A DNA stretch of 64,000 bases. It comes from Xanthomonas indica (lineage in GTDB: Bacteria > Pseudomonadota > Gammaproteobacteria > Xanthomonadales > Xanthomonadaceae). The translations under genes were made by a program, and so were the position numbers. The DNA is taken from positions 1,968,501 through 2,032,500 of the forward strand of contig NZ_CP131914.1 in NCBI RefSeq assembly GCF_040529045.1, read 5' to 3'. Below are positions 48,340-57,215 of the stretch, piece by piece (the first letter of the stretch is position 1; each line of letters starts with the position of its first letter). The notes beneath the pieces are model-generated. The model was given only the letters and a program-made list of their open reading frames with translations, searched no databases and was not told where the DNA came from.

Positions 48340-48381
48340 ATACGAATGTTCGTATACCTTAAGCCAAAACCGATATTTGTT
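48340..48381. promoter_or_regulatory. Operators between the LysR and GguC-like genes
   Basis: ATACGAA-TG-TTCGTAT (48340-48355) is a perfect dyad just upstream of the LysR start. GATATTTGTT (48372-48381), followed by GCATATA, matches the half-site at 46259-46268. This suggests autoregulation and co-control of both divergent promoters. Confidence 0.6.
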
Positions 48382-48478
48382 GCATATAGGTCGTCCGGCC
48401 AGAATAGGACCGGCGCATCGCGTCGCGCGGGTTCCGCGTCGCGCGCTGCGCGTCCGCATTCCGACAGGCGACCGATGC

Positions 48479-49486
48479 ATGCGATTGATCCAGTTGCTCG
48501 ATGACGCCGGCACGCCCGGCGTCGGCGTGGTGGAAGACGACGGCCGCCAGGTGCGGCTGTTGCGCGAGGTGGACTCCACCTACGCGCTGGCCAACGCGGC
48601 GCTGGCCGCCGGCAACAGCCTGGAGGCGCAGGCGCAGCAGCTGCGCGGCGAGCGTGTGCTCGACTACGCCGCACTGCTGGCCGCCGGCCGGGTGCTGCCG
48701 CCGCTGACCCATCCGGACCCGGCGCATTGCCGGGTCACCGGCACCGGCCTGACCCACCTGGGCAGCGCCGCCACGCGCGACGCCATGCACCAGAACCTGC
48801 AGCAACAGGCGGCGCAGGGCACGCTCACCGATTCGATGAAGATCTTCCAACTCGGCGTGGACGGCGGCATCCCGCGCGACGGCCAGCCCGGCGCGCAGCC
48901 GGAATGGTTCTACAAGGGCGACGGCAGCAGCCTGGTCGCGCCGGGCGCGCCGCTGCCGTCGCCGGACTTCGCCCTGGACGGCGGCGAGGAGCCGGAACTG
49001 GTCGGGCTGTACGTGATCGGCGCCGACGGCGTGCCGTACCGGCTCGGCTTCGCGCTGGGCAACGAGTTCTCCGACCACGTCACCGAGCGCCAGAACTATC
49101 TGTACCTGGCCCACTCCAAGCTGCGCGCCTGCGCGGTCGGCCCGGAGCTGCGCTGCGGCGCACTGCCGCGCGACCTGCGCGGCCACAGCCGCATTCGCCG
49201 CGGCGACGCGGTGATCTGGGAGAAGCCTTTCGTCACCGGCGAGGCCAACATGTGCCATTCGCTGGCCAATCTCGAGTACCACCATTTCAAGTACGCCGCG
49301 CACCGCGTGCCTGGCGACGTGCATCTGCATTTCTTCGGCACCGCCACGCTGAGCTTCGCCGACGGCGTGCAGGCGCAGCCCGGCGACCGCTTCGAGATCG
49401 AACTGCCCGAGTTCGGCGCGGCGCTGGTCAATCCCTTGCAGCGCGTCGACAGCGGATTCGCCCTGGGCGGCGTGCGCGCGCTGTAG
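48479..49486 (+). CDS. GguC/AraD1-type 2-keto-3-deoxypentonate dehydratase (FAH superfamily)
   Basis: Proposed to convert 2-keto-3-deoxypentonate to alpha-ketoglutaric semialdehyde. The 335-residue protein is of the GguC/AraD1 type: MRLIQLLDDAGTPGVGVVED, TGTGLTHLGSAATRD, GDGSSLVAPG, ALGNEFSDH and FFGTATLSFADGV. The FAH-like beta core is recognisable, though the metal ligands are not obvious in the simplest form. It is the first gene of a plus-strand run; KGSADH follows after 18 bp. The ATG at 48479 matches the conserved start. Confidence 0.85.
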   Translation: MRLIQLLDDAGTPGVGVVEDDGRQVRLLREVDSTYALANAALAAGNSLEAQAQQLRGERVLDYAALLAAGRVLPPLTHPDPAHCRVTGTGLTHLGSAATRDAMHQNLQQQAAQGTLTDSMKIFQLGVDGGIPRDGQPGAQPEWFYKGDGSSLVAPGAPLPSPDFALDGGEEPELVGLYVIGADGVPYRLGFALGNEFSDHVTERQNYLYLAHSKLRACAVGPELRCGALPRDLRGHSRIRRGDAVIWEKPFVTGEANMCHSLANLEYHHFKYAAHRVPGDVHLHFFGTATLSFADGVQAQPGDRFEIELPEFGAALVNPLQRVDSGFALGGVRAL

Positions 49487-49504
49487 AACCGCACGGAGGT
49501 AGGC

Positions 49505-50944
49505 ATGACCCGACAGTTCCAGAGCTACATCGACGGCCGATGGGTGGCCGGCGACGACCTCGCTCCCGACGAGAATCCCTCCGACCTCTCGGCCCCGATC
49601 GGCGAGGCCGGCAGCGTCGACGCGGCCACGGTGCGCGAGGCGATCGCCGCGGCCAACGCGGCGCAGTCGGCGTGGGCCGCGAGCACCCCGCAACAGCGCG
49701 CCGATGCGCTGGACGCGGTCGGCAGCGAGATCCTGGCGCGCAAGCAGGAGCTGGGCGCGCTGCTGGCCTCGGAAGAGGGCAAGACCTTGCCGGAGAGCAT
49801 CGCCGAGGCGGCGCGTGCCGGGCAGATCTTCAAGTTCTTTGCCGGCGAGGCCCTGCGCATTCCCGGCGAGACGCTGGCCTCCACCCGGCCCGGGGTCAAT
49901 GTCGAGATCACCCGCGAGCCGGTCGGCACGGTCGGCATCATCGCGCCGTGGAATTTCCCGCTGGCGATCCCGGCGTGGAAGATCGCGCCGGCGCTAGCCT
50001 ACGGCAACACGGTGGTGTTCAAGCCCGCGGAGATCGTGCCCGGCTGCGCCTGGGCGCTGGCCGAGATCCTCAGCCGCGCCGGCCTGCCCAATGGCGCGTT
50101 CAACCTGGTGCTCGGCAGCGGCAGCACGGTCGGCCAGGCGCTGGTCGGCGAGCGCGGCATCGATGCGCTGAGCTTCACCGGCTCGGTGCCGACCGGCAAC
50201 CGGCTGCTCAAGCAGGCCGCCGAGCGCGGGCTGAAGATCCAGTTGGAGATGGGCGGCAAGAATCCGCTGGTGGTGCTGGCCGATGCCGACCTGGACCTGG
50301 CGGCGGAGATCGCGGTCAACGGTTCCTATTTCTCCACCGGTCAGCGCTGTACTGCGTCGAGCCGGCTGATCGTCGAACGCGCGGTGCACGATGCGTTCGT
50401 CGCGCGCCTGCGCACGCGCCTGGCCGCGCTGAAGATCGGCCATGCGCTGGAGGCGGGCGTGGACATCGGCCCGGTCGCCAGCGCCAGCCAGTTCGAACAG
50501 GACCGCGACTACCTGCGCATCGCCCGCGAGGAAGGCGCCGAACTGCTCTACGGCGGCGAGGCGCTGGAGTGCGCGCACCGCGGCTACTACCTGCGCCCGG
50601 CGCTGGTCGCCGCGCAGCCGCAGCACCGCATCGCCCGCGAGGAAGTGTTCGGCCCGGTCGCCGCGATGCTGGTGGCCGACGACTACGAACACGCGCTGGC
50701 CCTGGCCAACGACACCGAGTTCGGCCTGTGCGCCGGCATCGCCACGCGCTCGCTGAAGCACGCCACGCATTTCAAGCGGCATGCGCAGGCGGGCATGGTG
50801 ATGGTCAATCTGCCCACCGCCGGCGTCGACCCGCACGTGCCGTTCGGCGGACGCAAGGCGTCCAGCTACGGCCCGCGCGAGCAGGGCCGCTATGCGGTGG
50901 AGTTCTACACCACGGTCAAGACCGCCTATACGTCCGCACCATGA
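49505..50944 (+). CDS. Alpha-ketoglutaric semialdehyde (2,5-dioxovalerate) dehydrogenase
   Basis: Oxidises alpha-ketoglutaric semialdehyde to 2-oxoglutarate, which enters the TCA cycle. The 479-residue aldehyde dehydrogenase has APWNFPLAIPAWK, FTGSVPTGN, catalytic Glu248 (LEMGGKNP) and Cys282 (STGQRCTASSR), and EEVFGPVAAM. Assignment to KGSADH rather than succinate-semialdehyde dehydrogenase rests on gene context and a GQRCTASSR-type motif. A GGAGG Shine-Dalgarno sequence precedes the ATG at 49505. Confidence 0.88.
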   Translation: MTRQFQSYIDGRWVAGDDLAPDENPSDLSAPIGEAGSVDAATVREAIAAANAAQSAWAASTPQQRADALDAVGSEILARKQELGALLASEEGKTLPESIAEAARAGQIFKFFAGEALRIPGETLASTRPGVNVEITREPVGTVGIIAPWNFPLAIPAWKIAPALAYGNTVVFKPAEIVPGCAWALAEILSRAGLPNGAFNLVLGSGSTVGQALVGERGIDALSFTGSVPTGNRLLKQAAERGLKIQLEMGGKNPLVVLADADLDLAAEIAVNGSYFSTGQRCTASSRLIVERAVHDAFVARLRTRLAALKIGHALEAGVDIGPVASASQFEQDRDYLRIAREEGAELLYGGEALECAHRGYYLRPALVAAQPQHRIAREEVFGPVAAMLVADDYEHALALANDTEFGLCAGIATRSLKHATHFKRHAQAGMVMVNLPTAGVDPHVPFGGRKASSYGPREQGRYAVEFYTTVKTAYTSAP

Positions 50945-51041
50945 ACTGATCGAACCAGCGCACGCCGGCCTGGGAGGGCGGGCGGCGCGTCGCGGCCTCC
51001 GGGCCCGTCCGCCGCCAGCGTGCCATCAACGAGGAGGGGCT

Positions 51042-52034
51042 ATGCAGAAGCACACGTCGGGAATGCGGGCGCTGGGAATCGCGGCACTGCTGGGCATGGC
51101 GCTGGCCGCCTGTTCCGGCGGCGGCAAGGAGGCCGGCAAGGCGCCCGGGCAACTGACCGTCGGTTTCAGTCAGGTCGGCGCGGAGAGCGAATGGCGCACC
51201 GCCAACACCGCCTCGATCAAGCAGGCCGTGGCCGATGCCGGCATGAAGTTGAAGTTCTCCGATGCGCAGCAGAAGCAGGAGAACCAGATCAAGGCACTGC
51301 GCTCGTTCATCGCCCAGCGCGTGGACGTGATCGCGTTTTCGCCGGTGGTGGAGTCGGGCTGGGAGACAGTGCTGCGCGAGGCCAAGGCCGCCAATATCCC
51401 GGTGGTGCTCACCGACCGCGCGGTGAAGGTGTCCGACGATAGCCTCTACGTCACCCTGATCGGCTCGGATTTCGTCGAGGAAGGGCGCAAGGCGGCGCGC
51501 TGGCTGGTCGAGCGCTCGCCACTGAAGGACGGCGACAAACCGGTGCGCATCGTCGAACTGCAGGGCACTGTCGGCTCGGCGCCGGCGATCGATCGCATGA
51601 AGGGCTTCAAGGAAATCTTGGCGGCGCATCCGCGCTTCCAGATCGTGCGTTCGCAGAGCGGCGACTTCACCCGCGCCAAGGGCAAGGAAGTGATGGAGGC
51701 GTTCCTGAAGGCGGAGGGGCGCAACATCGATGTGCTCTATGCGCACAACGACGACATGGCCATCGGCGCGATCCAGGCGATCGAGGAAGCCGGGCTGAAG
51801 CCCGGCAAGGACATCCTGGTGATCTCGGTGGATGGAGTGAAGGGCGCGTTCGAGGCGATGCAGGCGGGCAAGCTCAACGTGACCGTCGAATGCAATCCGC
51901 TGCTCGGCCCGCAACTGGTGCAGGCCATCCGCGACCTCAAGGCCGGCAAGCCGCTGCCCAAGCGCATCGTGGTCGAGGAGTCGGTGTACACCCAGGACCA
52001 GGCCGCGGCCGAACTGCCCAAGCGCAAGTACTGA
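51042..52034 (+). CDS. ytfQ: Sugar ABC transporter substrate-binding lipoprotein, YtfQ-like
   Basis: The 330-residue precursor has a lipobox (GMALAAC). The type-1 sugar-binding fold follows: LTVGFSQVGAESEWRTAN, IAFSPVVESGWETVL, VVLTDRAVKV, RIVELQGTVGSAPAIDRMKG (in part), VLYAHNDDMAIGAI and VISVDGVKGAFEAM. This matches YtfQ, the galactofuranose-binding protein of E. coli, except that here it appears lipid-anchored. It starts 97 bp after the dehydrogenase and heads the transporter genes. Galactofuranose or another furanose (for example arabinofuranose) is possible. Confidence 0.9.
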   Translation: MQKHTSGMRALGIAALLGMALAACSGGGKEAGKAPGQLTVGFSQVGAESEWRTANTASIKQAVADAGMKLKFSDAQQKQENQIKALRSFIAQRVDVIAFSPVVESGWETVLREAKAANIPVVLTDRAVKVSDDSLYVTLIGSDFVEEGRKAARWLVERSPLKDGDKPVRIVELQGTVGSAPAIDRMKGFKEILAAHPRFQIVRSQSGDFTRAKGKEVMEAFLKAEGRNIDVLYAHNDDMAIGAIQAIEEAGLKPGKDILVISVDGVKGAFEAMQAGKLNVTVECNPLLGPQLVQAIRDLKAGKPLPKRIVVEESVYTQDQAAAELPKRKY

Positions 52035-52044
52035 GGGCGCGCGC

Positions 52045-53556
52045 ATGCATCCGCTGCTGCTGGAGGCGCAGGGACTGAGCAAGGCCTACGCTGGCGTGGC
52101 CGCGCTGGAGGACGTGGCGCTGCGCCTGCGCGGCGGCGAGATCCACGCGCTGATGGGCCAGAACGGCGCCGGCAAGTCGACGCTGATCAAGCTGCTCACC
52201 GGGGTGACGGCGGCCGATGCCGGGCGCATCGCGCTGGACGGCGCGGTCGTCGCGCCGGCCTCGCCGCAGCAGGCGCAACGCCTCGGCATCAGCACCGTGT
52301 ACCAGGAAGTGAACCTGTGCCCGAACCTGTCGGTGGCCGAGAACCTGTTCGCCGGCCGCTATCCGCTGCGCGGTTGGCCGCGGCGCATCGACTGGCGCCG
52401 GGTCGAACGCGAAGCCGAGGCCAGCCTGCAGCGCCTGGGCATCGTCGTCGACGTGCGCCGCGCGCTGGGCAGCTATCCGGTGGCGGTGCAGCAGATGGTG
52501 GCGATCGCGCGCGCGGTCGGCGTGTCGGCGCGGGTGCTGATCCTCGACGAACCCACCTCCAGCCTCGACGAAGGCGAGGTGGCCGAGTTGTTCCGGGTGA
52601 TGCGTGCGCTGCGCGAGGCCGGCATGGCGATCCTGTTCGTCACCCACTTCCTGGACCAGGTGTACGCGGTGGCCGACCGCATCAGCGTGCTGCGCAACGG
52701 GCGCCTGGTCGGCGAATACACGCCCGATGCGCTGCCCGCGCCGCAACTGGTCGCGGCGATGGTCGGGCGCGCGCTCGATCCGGCCAGCGCCGCGGCCGCC
52801 ACGGTGCGCGCGGCCGCACCCGAGGACGCGGTGCCGCTGCTGCAGGCGCAGGGCCTGGGACGGCGCGGCCAGCTGCAGCCGGTCGATCTGCACGTGTGCC
52901 GCGGCCAGGTGCTGGGCCTGGCCGGCCTGCTCGGCGCCGGCCGCACCGAACTGGCGCGGCTGCTGTTCGGGCTGGACCGTGCCGATCGCGGTCGCGTGGC
53001 GATCGACGGCCGCGCCGTGGCGCTGCGCGGCCCGCCCGACGCGATCGCCCATGGCCTGGCGCTGTGCCCGGAAGAGCGCAAGACCGAGGGCATCGTCGCC
53101 GAGCTGTCGGTGCGCGAGAACATCGTGCTGGCGCTGCAGGCGCGCCTGGGCCTGCGCCGGTTCCTGGCGCCGGCCGAGCAGGTGCGCATCGCGCAGGGCT
53201 ACGTGGATGTGCTCGGCATCAAGACCGCCAGCCTGGAGACGCCAGTGGGGCTGCTGTCCGGCGGCAACCAGCAGAAGGTGGTGCTGGCGCGCTGGCTGGC
53301 GACGCGGCCGCGGCTGCTGATCCTCGACGAACCCACCCGCGGCATCGACATCGCCGCCAAGCAAGACATCATGACCCGGATCCTGGCCTTGGCCCGCGAG
53401 GGCATGGCGGTGCTGTTCATCTCCGCCGAGGTCGCCGAGATCGCGCGCATCGCCCACCGCATCGCGGTGCTGCGCGAACGCCGCCTGGTCGGCGAACTGC
53501 CCGGTGGCTGCGGCGAGCGGGCGATCTTCGACCTGATCGCCGGGAGTGCGGCGTGA
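52045..53556 (+). CDS. ytfR: Sugar ABC transporter ATP-binding protein, YtfR-like
   Basis: The 503-residue protein has two ABC modules, as in all CUT2 importers. The first has GQNGAGKSTLIKLLTG and the second-site Asp in LILDEPTSSLDE; its signature is VAVQQMVAIARA. The second has a degenerate P-loop (LLGAGRTELARLLFG) and LSGGNQQKVVLARWL plus LILDEPTRGID. The active pairing of one good and one degenerate site is normal. It overlaps the permease start by 4 bp. Confidence 0.95.
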   Translation: MHPLLLEAQGLSKAYAGVAALEDVALRLRGGEIHALMGQNGAGKSTLIKLLTGVTAADAGRIALDGAVVAPASPQQAQRLGISTVYQEVNLCPNLSVAENLFAGRYPLRGWPRRIDWRRVEREAEASLQRLGIVVDVRRALGSYPVAVQQMVAIARAVGVSARVLILDEPTSSLDEGEVAELFRVMRALREAGMAILFVTHFLDQVYAVADRISVLRNGRLVGEYTPDALPAPQLVAAMVGRALDPASAAAATVRAAAPEDAVPLLQAQGLGRRGQLQPVDLHVCRGQVLGLAGLLGAGRTELARLLFGLDRADRGRVAIDGRAVALRGPPDAIAHGLALCPEERKTEGIVAELSVRENIVLALQARLGLRRFLAPAEQVRIAQGYVDVLGIKTASLETPVGLLSGGNQQKVVLARWLATRPRLLILDEPTRGIDIAAKQDIMTRILALAREGMAVLFISAEVAEIARIAHRIAVLRERRLVGELPGGCGERAIFDLIAGSAA

Positions 53557-54608
53557 GCGCCGCCGCCACGCCCGACACCACCGTACCGCGCTGGCCGGCA
53601 CGGCTGCGCGCGCACCCGTTGTTCTGGCCGCTGGCGACGCTGGCCGTGCTGCTGCTCGGCAACGGCCTGTTCGACCCCGGCTTCCTGAGCCTGCAATGGC
53701 GCGACGGCCACCTGTACGGCAACCTGATCGACATCGGCAACCGCGCCGCGCCGCTGGCGCTGGTGGCGATGGGCATGACCCTGGTGATCGCGGTGCGCGG
53801 CCTGGACATCTCGGTCGGCGCGGTGGTGGCGATCGCCGCGACGGTGGCGGCCTGGATGATCGGCGGCGGCGAGCACAGCCGTTTCCCGCTGTGGGCGGTG
53901 CTGCTGGCGCCGTTGTTGGTGGCGACGCTATGCGGGCTGTGGAACGGGCTGCTGGTGGTCAAGGTCGGCATGCAGCCGATCATCGCCACGCTGATCCTGA
54001 TGGTGGCCGGGCGCGGCATCGCGCAGCTCATCGGCGACGGGCAGATCCTGACCATCTACTACCCGCCGTACTTCTACCTCGGCAACGGCTTCCTGCTCGG
54101 CTTGCCATTCGCCTTGTTCGTGGTCGCGGCGGTATTCCTGGCGCTGCAGCTGCTGCTGGGGCGCACCGCGCTGGGGCTGTTCGTACGCGCGATCGGCCAC
54201 AACCCGCGTGCGGCGCGGGTGGCGGGCGTGCGGGCGCGGCTGATCGCCGTGCTGTTGTACGTGTTCTGCGCGTTCAGCGCCGGCTTGGCCGGGTTGCTGA
54301 TCAGTTCCAACGTCAAGAGCGCCGACGCCAACAACGCCGGGCAGCTGATGGAACTGGACGCGATCCTCGCGGTCACCCTCGGCGGCACGCTGCTCGATGG
54401 CGGCCGCTTCAGCCTGGCCGGCAGCGTGATCGGCGCGCTGATCATCCAGACCCTGACCGCGACCATCTACGCGTTCGGCGTGCCGGCGCAGGTCACCATG
54501 CTGATCAAGGCGCTGCTGGTGTTCGCGGTGATGCTGCTGCAGTCGCCGGCCTTCCGCGCCACCCTGCGCGGCTGGATCAAGCGGCCCCAGCCGCAGGTGC
54601 GGCCATGA
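53553..54608 (+). CDS. ytfT: Sugar ABC transporter permease, YtfT-like
   Basis: The 351-residue membrane protein is a CUT2 (RbsC-like) permease with 8-10 hydrophobic segments, TLVIAVRGLDISVGAVVAIA, GHNPRAARVAGV (EAA-like loop) and AVTLGGTLLDGGRF. The start is the GTG at 53553 overlapping the ytfR stop (GTGA), and its end overlaps yjfF (ATGA). It forms the channel with YjfF. Confidence 0.92.
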   Translation: MSAAATPDTTVPRWPARLRAHPLFWPLATLAVLLLGNGLFDPGFLSLQWRDGHLYGNLIDIGNRAAPLALVAMGMTLVIAVRGLDISVGAVVAIAATVAAWMIGGGEHSRFPLWAVLLAPLLVATLCGLWNGLLVVKVGMQPIIATLILMVAGRGIAQLIGDGQILTIYYPPYFYLGNGFLLGLPFALFVVAAVFLALQLLLGRTALGLFVRAIGHNPRAARVAGVRARLIAVLLYVFCAFSAGLAGLLISSNVKSADANNAGQLMELDAILAVTLGGTLLDGGRFSLAGSVIGALIIQTLTATIYAFGVPAQVTMLIKALLVFAVMLLQSPAFRATLRGWIKRPQPQVRP

Positions 54609-55630
54609 GCGCGGCGGCTCCGCGCTTGGCGGTGCCCGGCCGGCGCAAGGCGACGGGGATGCTGCAGGGCGCACGCCTGCCGCTGGCGATCACCGTGGCG
54701 CTGTTCGTGGCCATGCTCGCGACCGGCGGCGTGCTCTACGACGGCTTCCTGGCGCCGCAGGTGCTCGCCAATCTGCTGATCGACAACGCCTTCCTGTGCA
54801 TCGCCGCGGTGGGCATGAGCCTGGTGATCCTCAGCGGCGGCATCGATTTGTCGGTGGGCGCGGTGCTGGCCTTCGCCACGGTGCTGTCGGCGTCGCTGGT
54901 CGAGCGCCATGGCTGGTCGCCGCTGGCGGCGATCCCGCTGGTGCTGCTGCTCGGCAGCGCGTTCGGCGCCGGCATGGGCCTGCTGATCCAGCGCTACCGT
55001 CTGCAGCCCTTCGTGGTCACCCTGGCCGGCATGTTCCTGGCGCGCGGCGCCAGCACGCTGATCAGCGTCGATTCGATCCCCATCACCGACCCGCTGTACA
55101 CCGCGATCGCGCAGGCGCGGCTGCCGCTGGGCGGTGGCGCATCGCTGTCGGTCGGTGCGCTGATCGCGCTGGCCATGGTGGCGCTGGGCATGTGGCTGAC
55201 CCAGTACACCCGCTTCGGCCGCTGCGTGTACGCACTCGGCGGCAGCGAGGCCTCGGCGCGGCTGATGGGCCTGCCGGTGGAGGCGACCCGGGTGCGCGTC
55301 TACGCCTTCAGCGGCTTCTGCTCGGCGCTGGCCGGGGTGGTGTGCACGTTCTACATGCTGTCCGGCTACAGCCTGCACGCGCAGGGCCTGGAGCTGGACG
55401 CCATCGCCGCGGTGGTGATCGGCGGCACCCTGCTGGCCGGCGGCAGCGGCTATGTGATCGGCACCTTGTTCGGCGTGCTGATCCTGGGCGCGATCCAGAC
55501 CCTGATCGTGTTCGACGGCACGCTCAGCTCGTGGTGGACGCGCATCGTGATCGGCGGCCTGCTGCTGCTGTTCTGCCTGCTGCAGCGGCTGCTGACCCGG
55601 CGCCTGCCGGACGCCGCGATGGGCGATTGA
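54605..55630 (+). CDS. yjfF: Sugar ABC transporter permease, YjfF-like
   Basis: The 341-residue second permease contains SLVILSGGIDLSVGAVLAFA, LGGSEASARLMGL and AVVIGGTLLAGGSGYVIGT. Two different permeases plus one fused ATPase is exactly the E. coli ytfQRT-yjfF arrangement. The ATG at 54605 overlaps ytfT by 4 bp. Confidence 0.92.
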   Translation: MSAAAPRLAVPGRRKATGMLQGARLPLAITVALFVAMLATGGVLYDGFLAPQVLANLLIDNAFLCIAAVGMSLVILSGGIDLSVGAVLAFATVLSASLVERHGWSPLAAIPLVLLLGSAFGAGMGLLIQRYRLQPFVVTLAGMFLARGASTLISVDSIPITDPLYTAIAQARLPLGGGASLSVGALIALAMVALGMWLTQYTRFGRCVYALGGSEASARLMGLPVEATRVRVYAFSGFCSALAGVVCTFYMLSGYSLHAQGLELDAIAAVVIGGTLLAGGSGYVIGTLFGVLILGAIQTLIVFDGTLSSWWTRIVIGGLLLLFCLLQRLLTRRLPDAAMGD

Positions 55631-55675
55631 GCGGCGCGGCGGCGTAGAATTCCCGGACGCAACGGGAGCGCCGAC

Positions 55676-56296
55676 ATGCTGAAGATCTGGGGCCGCCACA
55701 ATTCGAGCAACGTGCGCAAGGTGCTGTGGTGCGCCGAGGAGATCGGCCTGGCCTACACCTCCATCGAGGTCGGCGGCGCGTTCGGCGGCAACGACGCACC
55801 AGCCTATCGCGCACTCAATCCCAACGGCCTGGTGCCGGCCATCGAGGACGATGGCCTGGCGTTGTGGGAATCCAACGCCATCGTGCGTTACCTGGCCGCG
55901 CGCTACGCGCCGGACACGCTGTATCCGCAGGATCCGGTGCTGCGCGCGCAGGGCGACAAGTGGATGGACTGGACCACCTCGCGCTTCGCCGGCGCTTTCC
56001 GTGATCTGTTCTGGGGCGTGCTGCGCACCGCGCCCGAGCAGCGCGACGCCGCCAGGATCGCCGCCGCGCTGGAACACTCGGCCGAGTTGTTGCGCACCGC
56101 CGACGCCGCGCTGGCACAGCAGCCGTGGCTGTCGGGCGAGCACTTCGCGATGGGCGACATCCCGCTGGGCAGTTTCGCCTATGCCTGGTTCGAGATGTCG
56201 ATCGAGCGCCCGACGCTGCCGCATCTTCATGCCTGGTACCAGCGCCTGCAGCAGCGCCCGGCCTACCGCAAGGGCGTGATGACGGCACTGACCTGA
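55676..56296 (+). CDS. Glutathione S-transferase family protein
   Basis: The 206-residue protein has the thioredoxin-like N-domain (LKIWGRHNSSNVRKVLWCAEE with Ser at the catalytic position, NPNGLVPAIEDDGLALWESNAIVRYLA, shown in part) and a helical C-domain ending in LHAWYQRLQQRPAY. It is a theta/beta-like GST. GGGAG precedes the ATG, and a TAGAAT -10-like hexamer lies at 55645-55650. Substrate unknown; not obviously linked to the sugar locus upstream. Confidence 0.9.
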   Translation: MLKIWGRHNSSNVRKVLWCAEEIGLAYTSIEVGGAFGGNDAPAYRALNPNGLVPAIEDDGLALWESNAIVRYLAARYAPDTLYPQDPVLRAQGDKWMDWTTSRFAGAFRDLFWGVLRTAPEQRDAARIAAALEHSAELLRTADAALAQQPWLSGEHFAMGDIPLGSFAYAWFEMSIERPTLPHLHAWYQRLQQRPAYRKGVMTALT

Positions 56297-56393
56297 ATCG
56301 CGGCGGTCATGGCCGGCGCGTCGTCGCGGCGGCGGCCATGCCGGTGAACTGCTCGCGCATGTGATTCCCTCTGACGGCAAGGAGCCGCCTCCC

Positions 56394-57113
56394 TTGATCG
56401 AGCCCCCCAAGATCGTGCTCTGCATTCCCGGCCCATGGCCGGATCGGTCCGACCTGCTGGCGCGCATCGTCCAGGACAGCGGCGGCTACCTGTTCGCCGG
56501 GCAGGTGCTGATGCACATGGACAGCGGCCAGGCCTGCGAACTGCAGCACGAGCCACACGATGCACGCATGGCCGACGCGTTCGCCGCCGCCGGACCGCAC
56601 TGGCGCGGTTCCGCGGACATGGCGCGCATCGGCACGCATGCGTCCGTCGTCTACCTCATCGGCGCCGGCGGTTCGCGGGTGCGTGCCGAGACGATGATGC
56701 GCGCGGCCGCGGCGTTGCTGGATGCCGGCGGCCTGGGGGTCAAGGTGGAAAGCAGCGGCGTTGCCCACAGCCCGGCCGACTGGCGCCAGTTGTGCGCGGA
56801 CCTGCCGCTGGGCAGTGCCCATCGCGCCTATGTGCTCAACATCACTGGCGAGCAGGTGCATTCCTGCGGCATGCACCAGTTCGGCATGAAGGACGCGATC
56901 GTCGCGGCGCAGGCCGCGCCCGATCCGGTCGGCCTGCTGCACACCTTCACCTGCTACCTGTTCAACGAAGCGCCCGACGTGCGCGAGGGCCACACCTTTT
57001 CCGTCGCGCACGGCGCGCCGCGCTATCGGCTCCAGGCCGAGGCCAGCAGCCAGTTCCAACCCGGCGATCTGTTCGCCAATCCCTATGGACTGTGGCGGCT
57101 GACGCCGCTCTGA
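56394..57113 (+). CDS. DUF4261-like cytoplasmic protein
   Basis: The frame is open from a GTG at 56361, but AAGGAG (56379-56384) sits 9 bp before an in-frame TTG at 56394, the most convincing start, giving 239 residues. The protein has VLCIPGPWPDRSDLL, AHSPADWRQLCADLP, SCGMHQFGMKDAIVAAQAAP, and HTFTCYLFNEAPDVREGHTF. The order (a conserved 'H.p.dW', a 'GM..FG..d/e' turn, then 'YL......l..G.T') fits DUF4261, a family of unknown function sometimes found near secretion-system genes. No such genes are nearby. Moderate family call. Confidence 0.7.
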   Translation: MIEPPKIVLCIPGPWPDRSDLLARIVQDSGGYLFAGQVLMHMDSGQACELQHEPHDARMADAFAAAGPHWRGSADMARIGTHASVVYLIGAGGSRVRAETMMRAAAALLDAGGLGVKVESSGVAHSPADWRQLCADLPLGSAHRAYVLNITGEQVHSCGMHQFGMKDAIVAAQAAPDPVGLLHTFTCYLFNEAPDVREGHTFSVAHGAPRYRLQAEASSQFQPGDLFANPYGLWRLTPL

Positions 57114-57215
57114 CGGCGCGTTTCGTCCGGGATCCGGGTAGGGCGGGCAGGGCCGACGAGTTGCTCGCCGCGAATCGTGGTTGCGGTGCGGGCCGCCGTC
57201 GAGCGCCTGCGTGCC

